From: Desulfobulbaceae bacterium
Lineage (GTDB): Bacteria; Desulfobacterota; Desulfobulbia; Desulfobulbales; Desulfobulbaceae
Reading direction: 5' to 3'
DNA: 20,570 nucleotides
Assembly: GCA_027011235.1 (NCBI GenBank)
Contig: JALVAI010000365.1
Location: 1 to 20,570 of the forward strand
The translations under genes and the position numbers were made by a program. Positions 7,815-14,613 of the stretch are shown here, one piece after another. The notes under the pieces are model-generated. The model ran no database searches, was not told the DNA's origin, and saw only the letters and a program-made list of their open reading frames with translations. Each line of letters opens with the position of its first letter. Within the stretch, counting starts at the first letter, position 1.

Positions 7815-8678
7815 ATGACATACGTACCAGGAATATCACAGGGATATACCGCTGCCGATCAAGCAGCCAAGGTAAAAACAGCGGCTGACAAAAACGAGAA
7901 AGCAGACGGCAAAAAACAGACCCTGGGCCAGGATGACTTTCTCACCCTGCTGGTGGCGCAACTCCAGAATCAGGATCCGCTCAACCCGTCTGACCCGACC
8001 GAGTTTACCGCCCAACTGGCCAATTACAGTCAGCTGGAACAACTCTTTAATCTCAATGATTCCATGGACAGGCTGGCTGAAAGTCAGAACAACTCGGAAC
8101 GACTCTCCGCCCTTTCCATGATTGGCAAAGAGGTGCTGGTGGAGGGATCTTCCTTCCAGCTTGGAGAGGACACGGCCCAAATCGGCTACAAGGTAGACGG
8201 CACAGCATCCGAAATCCAGATTCACATCCAGGATGAAGCCGGTCAACGGGTAGCGACCCTGCATCCGAATGAACTCACCACCGGCAACCATTTTATTACC
8301 TGGCAGGGAGTGGATGAAAACGGGGAACACCTGCCTCCGGGCAAGTACTCCATTGTCATCGAGTCCAAAAGCAGCGCCGAAGGTGAAACCGTTGGCGTTT
8401 CGCCCCTGGTCAGGGCCGATGTGACCGGTGTTGATCTTGGTGATGGCGGCGCCGTCCTGATCACGGATGTGGGAGAATTCTCCATGGCTGATATCCAAGG
8501 AGTCTATGAAGCGAATTCTTCGGAAAGCGGCCTAAAGAATGACGACAATACGACCGATACGGAAAACAGTGAGGAAAACGCCTCCACCAACTCAACGGAT
8601 GGTGCGGAAATAGTTGGTGAGGCCGCCTCTGCCGTCCAGAGCGTGGAAGATGCGGCAGACTCACTGAACAACGGATAA
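7815..8678 (+). CDS. flgD: Flagellar hook capping/assembly protein FlgD
   Basis: FlgD (287 aa) caps the growing hook and is needed for FlgE polymerisation. The N-terminal domain has the family hallmark DDFLTLLVAQLQNQDPLNP, followed by TEFTAQLANYSQLEQLFNLN. The middle forms the beta-rich FlgD fold: a first block around GKEVLVEGSSFQLGE, then an FnIII-like part with WQGVDENGEHLPPGKYSI. An unusual tail (232-287) is rich in Ser, Asn, Thr, Asp and Glu and lies beyond the normal domain end. AAAGGA at 7801-7806, overlapping the fliK stop, serves as ribosome-binding site. A hairpin, CAACGG-ATAAG-CCGTTG (8669-8685), covers the stop codon but has no T-run, so it is not a convincing terminator. Confidence 0.96.
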   Translation: MTYVPGISQGYTAADQAAKVKTAADKNEKADGKKQTLGQDDFLTLLVAQLQNQDPLNPSDPTEFTAQLANYSQLEQLFNLNDSMDRLAESQNNSERLSALSMIGKEVLVEGSSFQLGEDTAQIGYKVDGTASEIQIHIQDEAGQRVATLHPNELTTGNHFITWQGVDENGEHLPPGKYSIVIESKSSAEGETVGVSPLVRADVTGVDLGDGGAVLITDVGEFSMADIQGVYEANSSESGLKNDDNTTDTENSEENASTNSTDGAEIVGEAASAVQSVEDAADSLNNG

Positions 8679-8718
8679 GCCGTTGCCGGTACATTGATGA
8701 CAGGTAACACATAAAAAG

Positions 8719-8852
8719 ATGCGTAATCCTGTTTGCGAATAAACCAGCATGGCTTGTGACTATAATTTCAGGCCACAGCCACAACAGATAAACGTAGACT
8801 TCAAATGATGAAAATAGTCCAAAAGAACACAGCTACGCGGGCTATTTTCGAA
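8719..8852 (-). repeat. Dispersed hairpin repeat, copy C (inverted relative to A and B)
   Basis: This lies in the 208-bp flgD-flgE gap, which holds no gene. The core 8776-8819 is the reverse complement of 10252-10295 in unit A with 43 of 44 bases identical. The left part contains AATAAACCAGCATGG, and the right end contains CTATTTTCGAA, matching the unit ends. The segment that makes the hairpin in unit A has changed here, yet can still form a stem of about nine pairs with one bulged base (TGGCTGTGG with TCACAAGCCA on the minus strand). The copy ends 34 bp before the flgE start. A perfect TATAAT stands at 8761-8766 inside it, without a matching -35. Confidence 0.9.
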
Positions 8853-8886
8853 TAAAAAAATATAAGGAACCACCCAGGAGGTTGCC

Positions 8887-10158
8887 ATGGGCATCCAAAG
8901 TGCCATGTTTAGCGGAGTCAGTGGACTCAACACCAACTCCCAGGCCATGAGTGTTATAGGAAATAACCTGGCCAATACAAATACCATAGGCTTCAAAGGA
9001 GCCAGGACAGTTTTTTCCGACCTGCTCTCCAGCACGGTCTTCGGCTCCGGCGGAACGTCCCAGGTCGGTCGCGGTGTCGGCCTGTCCACCATTGACAATG
9101 TCTTTTCCCAGGGGACCTTTGAAACCACGGCATCGGATACCGATGTTGCCATCGAGGGAGACGGTTTTTTTATCGTCAAGGAACCGGGCAATGATACCCC
9201 TCTCTATACCAGGGCCGGCGCCTTCAGGTTTAACGAGGACGGTTATCTTGTCAACCCCGAGGGATTCCGGGTCCAGGGCAAGCTCTTTGACCCGCTTACC
9301 GGCGATCTGGCGCCCGGAGATCCAACAGACATCCAGGTCAAAAACACCGGTCTGGTCGAGGCCAGAAAAACATCGGAGATGATCTTTACCACCAACCTTG
9401 ATGCCAGCGCCAATGAGCTTGGCGCCGGCGCCATCGACCCGGCGGACCGGACGACTTATAATCTGCAGGCCTCATCCCAGGTCTTTGATTCCCTTGGCGA
9501 TCCCCACCTGCTGTCCGTTTACTGGCGGCTCGAGGATGCGGCAAACAATCAATGGGGAACCGGCTATACCATTGACGGCGATCCAGCGACGTATCAGGCC
9601 CTTGGCGGATTGACCTTTGATGCCGAAGGACACCTGCCCGACACCGATGGCGATGGTAAACCGGACCCGGTTATAGAAAACATCACCATTGCCGACTGGG
9701 GAAACGGATCGGAGACAAACCAGGCTGTTGCGCTTAAATTTGACTGTACCCAGTTTGACAGTGAATCCAAGGTAATCGGTCAGAATCAGGACGGGTTCGG
9801 GGCCGGCAACCTGACCAACGTTGCCATCAACAGTGAAGGCACGGTCGTTGCCTCCTATTCAAACGGCACCCAGGTCAACATTGCCACCCTGGTCCTGGGC
9901 AAGTTCAAAAATCCCAATGGCCTGGAACTGGCAGGGTCCAACCTGTACACGGCAACCACTGATTCAGGCACCGCCAGGGTCGGGCTCCCAGGACCGGAAC
10001 TGGGAAAAATTTTCACCAACTCCCTGGAACAGTCCAACGTTGACATGGGTCAGGAATTCGTCAAAATGATCACTGCCCAGCGTGGTTTTCAGGCCAACTC
10101 CAAGATAATTTCCACGGTCGATGAACTGTTGGGCGAGCTGATCAACCTGAAACGGTAA
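8887..10158 (+). CDS. flgE: Flagellar hook protein FlgE
   Basis: FlgE (423 aa) polymerises into the hook that joins rod and filament. The N-terminal rod-type domain is intact: MGIQSAMFSGVSGLNTNSQA, then MSVIGNNLANTNTIGFKGAR. The D0/D1 core (GDGFFIVKE, YTRAGAFRFNEDGYLVNPEG) and C-terminal helix (QEFVKMITAQRGFQANSKII) are also standard. The middle D2 part holds an acidic loop, DTDGDGKPD at residues 252-260, which looks like a calcium-binding loop. A perfect AGGAGG stands at 8876-8881, five bases before the ATG, making this the best ribosome-binding site in the window, fitting a protein needed in many copies. Repeat C lies immediately upstream, and a strong terminator immediately downstream. Confidence 0.97.
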   Translation: MGIQSAMFSGVSGLNTNSQAMSVIGNNLANTNTIGFKGARTVFSDLLSSTVFGSGGTSQVGRGVGLSTIDNVFSQGTFETTASDTDVAIEGDGFFIVKEPGNDTPLYTRAGAFRFNEDGYLVNPEGFRVQGKLFDPLTGDLAPGDPTDIQVKNTGLVEARKTSEMIFTTNLDASANELGAGAIDPADRTTYNLQASSQVFDSLGDPHLLSVYWRLEDAANNQWGTGYTIDGDPATYQALGGLTFDAEGHLPDTDGDGKPDPVIENITIADWGNGSETNQAVALKFDCTQFDSESKVIGQNQDGFGAGNLTNVAINSEGTVVASYSNGTQVNIATLVLGKFKNPNGLELAGSNLYTATTDSGTARVGLPGPELGKIFTNSLEQSNVDMGQEFVKMITAQRGFQANSKIISTVDELLGELINLKR

Positions 10159-10181
10159 AGAAAGTCAAAATTTTGTCTCGC

Positions 10182-10217
10182 AGCCGTTTTACCGACTCCG
10201 GTAAAACGGCTTTTTTT
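10182..10217 (+). terminator. Strong intrinsic terminator after flgE
   Basis: A perfect 12-bp stem, AGCCGTTTTACC (10182-10193) and GGTAAAACGGCT (10200-10211), closes a six-base loop and runs into seven T (10211-10217). It starts 23 bp after the flgE stop. It should end the fliE-flgE transcript, so motA and the genes beyond it need another promoter or readthrough. Confidence 0.95.
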
Positions 10218-10219
10218 GT

Positions 10220-10330
10220 CCGAAAATAGTTCACAGAGCTGTGCCGTTTCAGACTATTTTCATCATTTGAAGTCTACGCTTATCTGTTGTGGCTGGAGCG
10301 GTAAAATATGGTCCAGCCATGCTGGTTTAT
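10220..10330 (+). repeat. Dispersed hairpin repeat, unit A
   Basis: A 111-bp unit starts with CCGAAAATAG and ends with CATGCTGGTTTAT. It contains a perfect 8-bp hairpin, TGGCTGGA (10290-10297) with TCCAGCCA (10312-10319), immediately followed by the overlapping palindrome CCAGCCATGCTGG. Unit B follows head-to-tail with no spacer. The core 10252-10295 matches copy C upstream of flgE in inverse orientation (43/44). Confidence 0.93.
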
Positions 10331-10424
10331 CCGAAAATAATCCACGCAGCTGTGTCGTTTCAGACTATTTTCATCATTCGCTGTGGCTGGAGCGGTAAAA
10401 TATGGTCCAGCCATGCTGGTTTTT
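10331..10424 (+). repeat. Dispersed hairpin repeat, unit B
   Basis: A 94-bp near-copy of unit A. It has the same start (CCGAAAATA), the same central block (GTTTCAGACTATTTTCATCA) and an identical hairpin segment, but lacks 17 bp between the central block and the hairpin. Another CCGAAAAA begins at 10425, as if a third unit had started and been lost. Confidence 0.93.
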
Positions 10425-10440
10425 CCGAAAAATTTGCCGC

Positions 10441-10459
10441 ACCACACATGTTGTGTGGT
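10441..10459. other. Perfect hairpin in the flgE-motA gap
   Basis: ACCACACA and TGTGTGGT form an 8-bp stem around a TGT loop, with no T-run following. It lies just after the repeat pair. The remaining DNA of this gap, up to the promoter candidate at 10607, shows no coding sequence that I can support. Confidence 0.6.
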
Positions 10460-10606
10460 ATACAACAGGAACACCTTTCCCGCTTCACTGCTCTGTGGGC
10501 AACCCAAACCTTCAGGAACCACTGTTTTTTTTCATCTTCTTTATCCCTGGTCTCGGCCGAACAAGGCAATAAAAAAATATCCGGCACTTAACTTGCAAAG
10601 TTCTTT

Positions 10607-10636
10607 TTGACACACCGCCTTTTCAACATGTACACT
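10607..10636 (+). promoter_or_regulatory. Candidate sigma-70 promoter for motA and downstream genes
   Basis: A perfect TTGACA (10607-10612) is followed after 18 bp by TACACT (10631-10636, four of six to consensus). It lies about 80 bp before the motA start and after the flgE terminator, where a promoter is needed. This is a match by eye only. Confidence 0.4.
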
Positions 10637-10714
10637 TAACACAGGAACGAAACAGTACTCCTTGACCATATTTTTATTGAAAAATTAAACAATACCTGAA
10701 CACAGGCTCAACAC

Positions 10715-11482
10715 GTGGATCTTGCAACAATTATAGGGCTGGCGGCTTCATTTGGTCTCATGCTCATGGCCATCCTCCAGGGTGGTTCCCTGTCCATTTT
10801 TATCGATGTTCCGTCCATGCTCATCGTTTTTGGCGGCACAGCCGGTGTTGCCCTGGTGAACTTTCCCCTTGGAGATGTCCTCAGCGCCGTCAATATAGCC
10901 AAAAAGGCCATTCTCTATAAGGAAGTCAACACCAATGCCCTGCTTGCGCAGCTCATGGAATTTGCCAACAAGGCACGAAAAGAGGGCATCCTCTCCCTGC
11001 AGGGCTCCATTGATTCCATTGAAGACTCCTTTCTGGTCAAGGCCTTGCAGATGGCTGTGGATGGACAGGAGCCCGAAGACCTCAAGGCCATGCTCAACAC
11101 GGAAATCGATTATATTGCCCAGCGTCATTCCCTCGGCGTTTCCATCTTTGAGTCTCTCGGCGCCATTTCCCCGGCCATGGGAATGGTCGGCACCCTGATC
11201 GGCCTTGTGCAGATGCTCCAGAATATGAGCGACCCCTCGTCCATTGGCCCGGCCATGGCCGTTGCCCTGTTGACAACCTTTTACGGAGCAGTCCTTGCCA
11301 ATATCATTTTCCTTCCCATAGCCGGCAAGCTGAAAACCCGGTCCAAGACCGAACTGCTGCAGAAAACAATCATTGTCGAGGGAATGGGCTCTATTCTCTC
11401 AGGTGAAAACCCACGGGTCATGGAGCAGAAGCTGCATGCCTTTATTGCTCCCAAACTGCGTGAATCTGTTTTTAACAAGTAA
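10715..11482 (+). CDS. motA: Flagellar motor stator protein MotA
   Basis: MotA (255 aa) forms the ion-channel ring of the stator with MotB and contacts FliG. Four membrane helices are visible at about 4-22, 31-50, 146-168 and 180-202. The third starts at ISPAMGMVGTLIGLV, whose Pro153 corresponds to the essential proline of the family. The fourth, LLTTFYGAVLANIIFLPIAG, resembles sodium-type PomA/MotP more than E. coli MotA. The large cytoplasmic loop (KARKEGILSLQ) lies between helices two and three. The start is GTG; the N-terminus MDLATIIGLAASFGLMLMAI fits the family, and no better start exists. The ribosome-binding site is weak (CAGG). motB follows after 11 bp. Confidence 0.96.
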   Translation: MDLATIIGLAASFGLMLMAILQGGSLSIFIDVPSMLIVFGGTAGVALVNFPLGDVLSAVNIAKKAILYKEVNTNALLAQLMEFANKARKEGILSLQGSIDSIEDSFLVKALQMAVDGQEPEDLKAMLNTEIDYIAQRHSLGVSIFESLGAISPAMGMVGTLIGLVQMLQNMSDPSSIGPAMAVALLTTFYGAVLANIIFLPIAGKLKTRSKTELLQKTIIVEGMGSILSGENPRVMEQKLHAFIAPKLRESVFNK

Positions 11483-11493
11483 GGAGTCCCGAA

Positions 11494-12240
11494 ATGGCTG
11501 AACAGGAACCGGAATGCCCGGCCGGCGCCCCGATGTGGATGACCACATTCAGTGACCTGGTTACCCTGCTGCTGACCTTTTTTGTTCTCCTGCTCTCCAT
11601 GGCCAGCACAGACCCGGTGAAATTCGTCCAGGCAAAGACCTCCATCAAAGATGCCTTTGGCTGGCGCACTACAGCCGCACCCAAAAAATACAGCCTGCCG
11701 ATCCTGCCCTCGCCGCCCAAGGCAAAGTTCAGTCCCATCCCCCAGGAGACGGTCAGCAAATATTACAAGCGGATAAAAACCGACCTGCAGCTCAACAAAA
11801 TCAACGACCAAGTTGAACTGTTGCGCAAAGACAAGGATACCATCATCCTGCGCATCCATGACTCGGTGTTGTTTGGACCGGGTCAGACCCGGCTCAATCC
11901 GGCAAGTTATCCTCTTCTACGTAAAATCGCCGACATCGTCCGGCCATTACCCATGCTCATGCGCATTGAAGGGCATACCGACAACACGCCTGTTAAAAAC
12001 TCGCATATGTCCAATTGGGACATTTCCGTGGCCAGGGCCGTGTCGGTCATGCGCTTCTATCATCGGGGCCACCTCTTTGCCATGGACAGGATGTCCGCCG
12101 TCGGCTACGGCGCCACCAGGCCGGTCGCTCCTAACACGACAGAGGAAAACAAGGCAAAAAACAGACGGGTCGACTTTGTCCTGCGAAGCAATAAAATACC
12201 GGCGCAGGCCCGGCAACAGCGTCCACCAATACCCTTTTAG
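11494..12240 (+). CDS. motB: Flagellar motor stator protein MotB
   Basis: MotB (248 aa) has one membrane helix near the N-terminus (TTFSDLVTLLLTFFVLLLSM). Its Asp21 is the ion-carrying residue equivalent to E. coli Asp32. A linker follows, then the OmpA-type peptidoglycan-binding domain at about 120-235. That domain has IEGHTDNTPV, NWDISVARAVSVMRFY, and the NRRVDFVL end. The TFSDL-then-FFVLLLS pattern is closer to sodium-type PomB than to proton-type E. coli MotB, so sodium coupling is possible, but the choice cannot be made from this alone. AAGGAG at 11481-11486 overlaps the motA stop and serves the ATG. Confidence 0.96.
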   Translation: MAEQEPECPAGAPMWMTTFSDLVTLLLTFFVLLLSMASTDPVKFVQAKTSIKDAFGWRTTAAPKKYSLPILPSPPKAKFSPIPQETVSKYYKRIKTDLQLNKINDQVELLRKDKDTIILRIHDSVLFGPGQTRLNPASYPLLRKIADIVRPLPMLMRIEGHTDNTPVKNSHMSNWDISVARAVSVMRFYHRGHLFAMDRMSAVGYGATRPVAPNTTEENKAKNRRVDFVLRSNKIPAQARQQRPPIPF

Positions 12241-12263
12241 CGGCACCACCACGGGAGTATTTT

Positions 12264-12785
12264 ATGGCAAAAGATAAAGACAAAGGAAAAGAAGCCCAGC
12301 CCGAAGAAGGCGGCGGTGGCGGAAAAAAAAAGCTGATTATTATCATTGCGGCGGCGGTTATCCTGCTTGCCGGCGCCGGTGCCGCAGTCTACTTTCTGTT
12401 CCTGAAAAAACCACCTCCTGAAGAAGAACCGAAAAACGAGCAGGTCGAAATGGTCCAGCCGCCGGCAAAAGAAGAGGCGGACATAGGTCCGATGGTGGAT
12501 ATCAAGGAATTCATCGTCAATATCATCAGTGAGGACGGAACCCATTACGTCAAGGCCTCGCTGACCCTTGAACTCAACGACGAGGCGGCGCAGGAGGAGG
12601 TCAACAAACGCATGCCGCAAATCCGGGACGCGGTCCTGCTGCTGATCGGTAACAAGACCTTTGAAGAGCTCCAGGACCTGCAGGGGAAGAAACAGCTCAA
12701 GGCCGAGATCAAGAGTAAAATCAATTCATTTTTAACAACCGGTCGGGTCAAGCACGTCTATCTGACCGACTTTGTCGTGCAATAA
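12264..12785 (+). CDS. fliL: Flagellar basal body-associated protein FliL
   Basis: FliL (173 aa) is a single-span membrane protein that surrounds the stator and supports torque or stator stability. A lysine/glutamate/glycine N-terminus in the cytoplasm precedes the membrane helix at 24-47 (after KKK). A Pro/Glu-rich linker comes next, and then the periplasmic domain: MVDIKEFIVNIISEDGTHYV, LTLELNDEAAQEEVNKRMPQ, and an end at YLTDFVVQ, typical of the family. GGGAG (12253-12257) lies six bases before the ATG. It sits between motB and fliM, its normal place, 12 bp before fliM. Confidence 0.96.
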   Translation: MAKDKDKGKEAQPEEGGGGGKKKLIIIIAAAVILLAGAGAAVYFLFLKKPPPEEEPKNEQVEMVQPPAKEEADIGPMVDIKEFIVNIISEDGTHYVKASLTLELNDEAAQEEVNKRMPQIRDAVLLLIGNKTFEELQDLQGKKQLKAEIKSKINSFLTTGRVKHVYLTDFVVQ

Positions 12786-12797
12786 ACCGGGATCATT

Positions 12798-13823
12798 GTG
12801 GAACCGATTCTTACCAAGGAAGAAATAGCCGATCTGCTGTCGGCAATCAGGGAAGGCGCCATCAATGTCGATGCCATTGATGACCAGGGTCCAGGGCACG
12901 GAATTCCCCGCATTGCCAAGGAAATTGATCTCTTTGGGTTATACAACCGGGATGAGACCAGCGGCGAGATGCGTATCCCCAACCTGGATATCGTTCTTGA
13001 CGTTTTCGCCCGCAATTTCGGCACCTCCCTGACCAACACCCTGCAACGGACCTTTCAGGCTGAACGCGAGGAAATTGTCACCGATAATTTTCAGAACAGC
13101 CTGCTGGCGCTGAACAATAAGGGCGCCATTGGTATCTATTCAACCGATCCGCTCAAGTACGGCTGTCTGTTTCACTTTGACAACCTGCTCGCCTTTACCT
13201 TGCTGGAAATCATGCTCGGCTCTTCGCACGCCAATGAGCTGCTGGCCCTTGATCGCAATCTGACCCCGATTGAAATCAACGTCCTGAAAACCACCATGAC
13301 CGGCATCTGCGCCGATCTGAGCAAGGCCATGGCCCCGGTGGCAGCCATAAAACCGGCCCTGATCAAGGCGGAGAACAATTTCCGCCTTGTCAATATCGTT
13401 GACGCCGAAACCGAGGTACTGGTCACCACCTTCCAGATCAGGGCCGGCAGCGAGCAGGCCGGAAAGCTGCGGATGATCATCCCCTACCTCACCCTGGAAC
13501 CGATCCGGGAAAAATTCAAGGAAATAGTATCCGTTACCCATGCCTCCTATACATGGGGCAGCACCTTTGCAAAAGAAGCCCTGGAGATGCCCTTTCTGCT
13601 GACGGCACGATCCGGCACCCTTACCCTCAGCATTCGGGAAATCATCAATCTCAAAGAGGGCGACATCATTGATCTTGGCTATGATCCGGACCGCCCCCTC
13701 GATATACTTGTTGAAGATAAACGAAAATTTTCCGCCGTGCCCGGTGAACGCGACGGCAAGAAGGCCTTCCACATAACCGGGTCACTGGGCAATACGACAG
13801 GAGAACAGTATGGAAACCAGTGA
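12798..13823 (+). CDS. fliM: Flagellar motor switch protein FliM
   Basis: FliM (341 aa) is the C-ring protein that receives phosphorylated CheY and passes the signal to FliG. The CheY-binding N-terminal helix is visible (LTKEEIADLL, residues 5-14). A middle domain follows (VLDVFARNFGTSLTNTL to about residue 240), and then the SpoA-type C-terminal domain that pairs with FliN (LTARSGTLTLSIREIINLKE). The usual GGxG loop of the middle domain, which meets FliG, reads LGSSHANE here, around residue 141. The start is GTG: it is the only choice, because the fliL stop lies 12 bp upstream. A weak GGGA precedes it. The gene overlaps fliN by 14 bp. Confidence 0.95.
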   Translation: MEPILTKEEIADLLSAIREGAINVDAIDDQGPGHGIPRIAKEIDLFGLYNRDETSGEMRIPNLDIVLDVFARNFGTSLTNTLQRTFQAEREEIVTDNFQNSLLALNNKGAIGIYSTDPLKYGCLFHFDNLLAFTLLEIMLGSSHANELLALDRNLTPIEINVLKTTMTGICADLSKAMAPVAAIKPALIKAENNFRLVNIVDAETEVLVTTFQIRAGSEQAGKLRMIIPYLTLEPIREKFKEIVSVTHASYTWGSTFAKEALEMPFLLTARSGTLTLSIREIINLKEGDIIDLGYDPDRPLDILVEDKRKFSAVPGERDGKKAFHITGSLGNTTGEQYGNQ

Positions 13824-14202
13824 AAACACAGAAGCCGTTACCAGCGGTGATACCCTGCAGCCCGAGGAGACTGCAGAACTGCTTGAAGAAACCAGCGCCC
13901 CACAAACGGAAACGATTCAACCCCAGGAGTCTCAGGACAACTGCCGGGACCTTGAATTTCTCTTTGATGTGCCCCTTCAGGTTTCGGTGGAAGTGGGACG
14001 GGCCCGCATTCTGCTCAAAGATCTACTGCAGATGGGCGAAGGCTATGTGGTCGAACTGGATAAATTTTCCGGCGACCCCCTGGATCTGTATGTCAACTCC
14101 CGCCTTATCGCCAGGGGCGAGGCAGTTAAAGTCGGTGACAAGTTCGGCATCAAGTTGACCGAGGTCGTCAGCCAGTCAGACCGCATTGCCAGGCTCGGAT
14201 AA
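13810..14202 (+). CDS. fliN: Flagellar motor switch protein FliN
   Basis: FliN (130 aa) forms the bottom ring of the C ring and docks the FliH-FliI complex. The first 50 or so residues are acidic and variable. The rest is the SpoA domain: LEFLFDVPLQVSVEVGRARI, then LLQMGEGYVVELDKFSGDPL, then ARGEAVKVGDKFGIKLTEVV. The end, DRIARLG, is the common FliN terminus. AGGAG at 13799-13803 lies inside the end of fliM, six bases before the ATG, so the two switch genes are probably translationally coupled. Confidence 0.97.
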   Translation: METSENTEAVTSGDTLQPEETAELLEETSAPQTETIQPQESQDNCRDLEFLFDVPLQVSVEVGRARILLKDLLQMGEGYVVELDKFSGDPLDLYVNSRLIARGEAVKVGDKFGIKLTEVVSQSDRIARLG

Positions 14203-14208
14203 GGCATA

Positions 14209-14613
14209 ATGTCTTTGTCGATGGTTACCATGGCGATTTCGGCCCTGATCGCTGCCTCCTCTCCTGCCCTTGCCGCAACAGCCCCGCCCGTCAGCTTGGG
14301 CTCCGCTTTTTTACAAACAGTATGGGCGCTGCTTGTGGTCATTGGCATCATCCTGGTGCTCTACGCGCTCAGCAGAAAACGGTTTGGTGTCGGCAGGCGC
14401 GGCAGCGGCAGGATCAACCTGGTCGAACTTCGCCATATCATGCCGAAAACCACACTGGCCCTGGTGGAGGTAGAGGGGAAACAGCTTCTTCTCGGTATTG
14501 GTTCCGGCCGCATCAACCTGCTGGCCGATCTTTCCAAGCAAAAAACGAATCGATTTCCGGACACGGACAGCCCTGATTTTGCCGCCCTGCTGCACCAGGA
14601 AAAAGAACAATGA
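14209..14613 (+). CDS. fliO: Flagellar biosynthetic protein FliO
   Basis: FliO (134 aa) is a small membrane protein that helps assemble the FliP ring of the export gate. The N-terminus resembles a signal peptide (MSLSMVTMAISALIAASSPA), followed by a membrane helix at about 37-57. A basic junction (SRKRFGVGRR) follows, and then a compact cytoplasmic domain with TTLALVEVEGKQLLLGIGSG, the recurring FliO pattern. A closely spaced AAGG overlapping the fliN stop precedes the ATG. The stop overlaps fliP by 4 bp. FliO is weakly conserved, but fold pattern, size and position agree. Confidence 0.9.
   Translation: MSLSMVTMAISALIAASSPALAATAPPVSLGSAFLQTVWALLVVIGIILVLYALSRKRFGVGRRGSGRINLVELRHIMPKTTLALVEVEGKQLLLGIGSGRINLLADLSKQKTNRFPDTDSPDFAALLHQEKEQ

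Noticed and set aside
8669..8685. Hairpin at the flgD stop as terminator
   Set aside because: A 6-bp stem without following T-run; more likely incidental.
8761..8766. Perfect TATAAT in repeat C as flgE promoter
   Set aside because: No -35 hexamer at 16-18 bp; the nearest TTGCGA is 22 bp away.
10216..10610. Several open frames of 60-100 codons within the post-flgE repeats, both strands
   Set aside because: They consist of the tandem repeat units and hairpins read in different frames. The translation repeats itself and has no family features.
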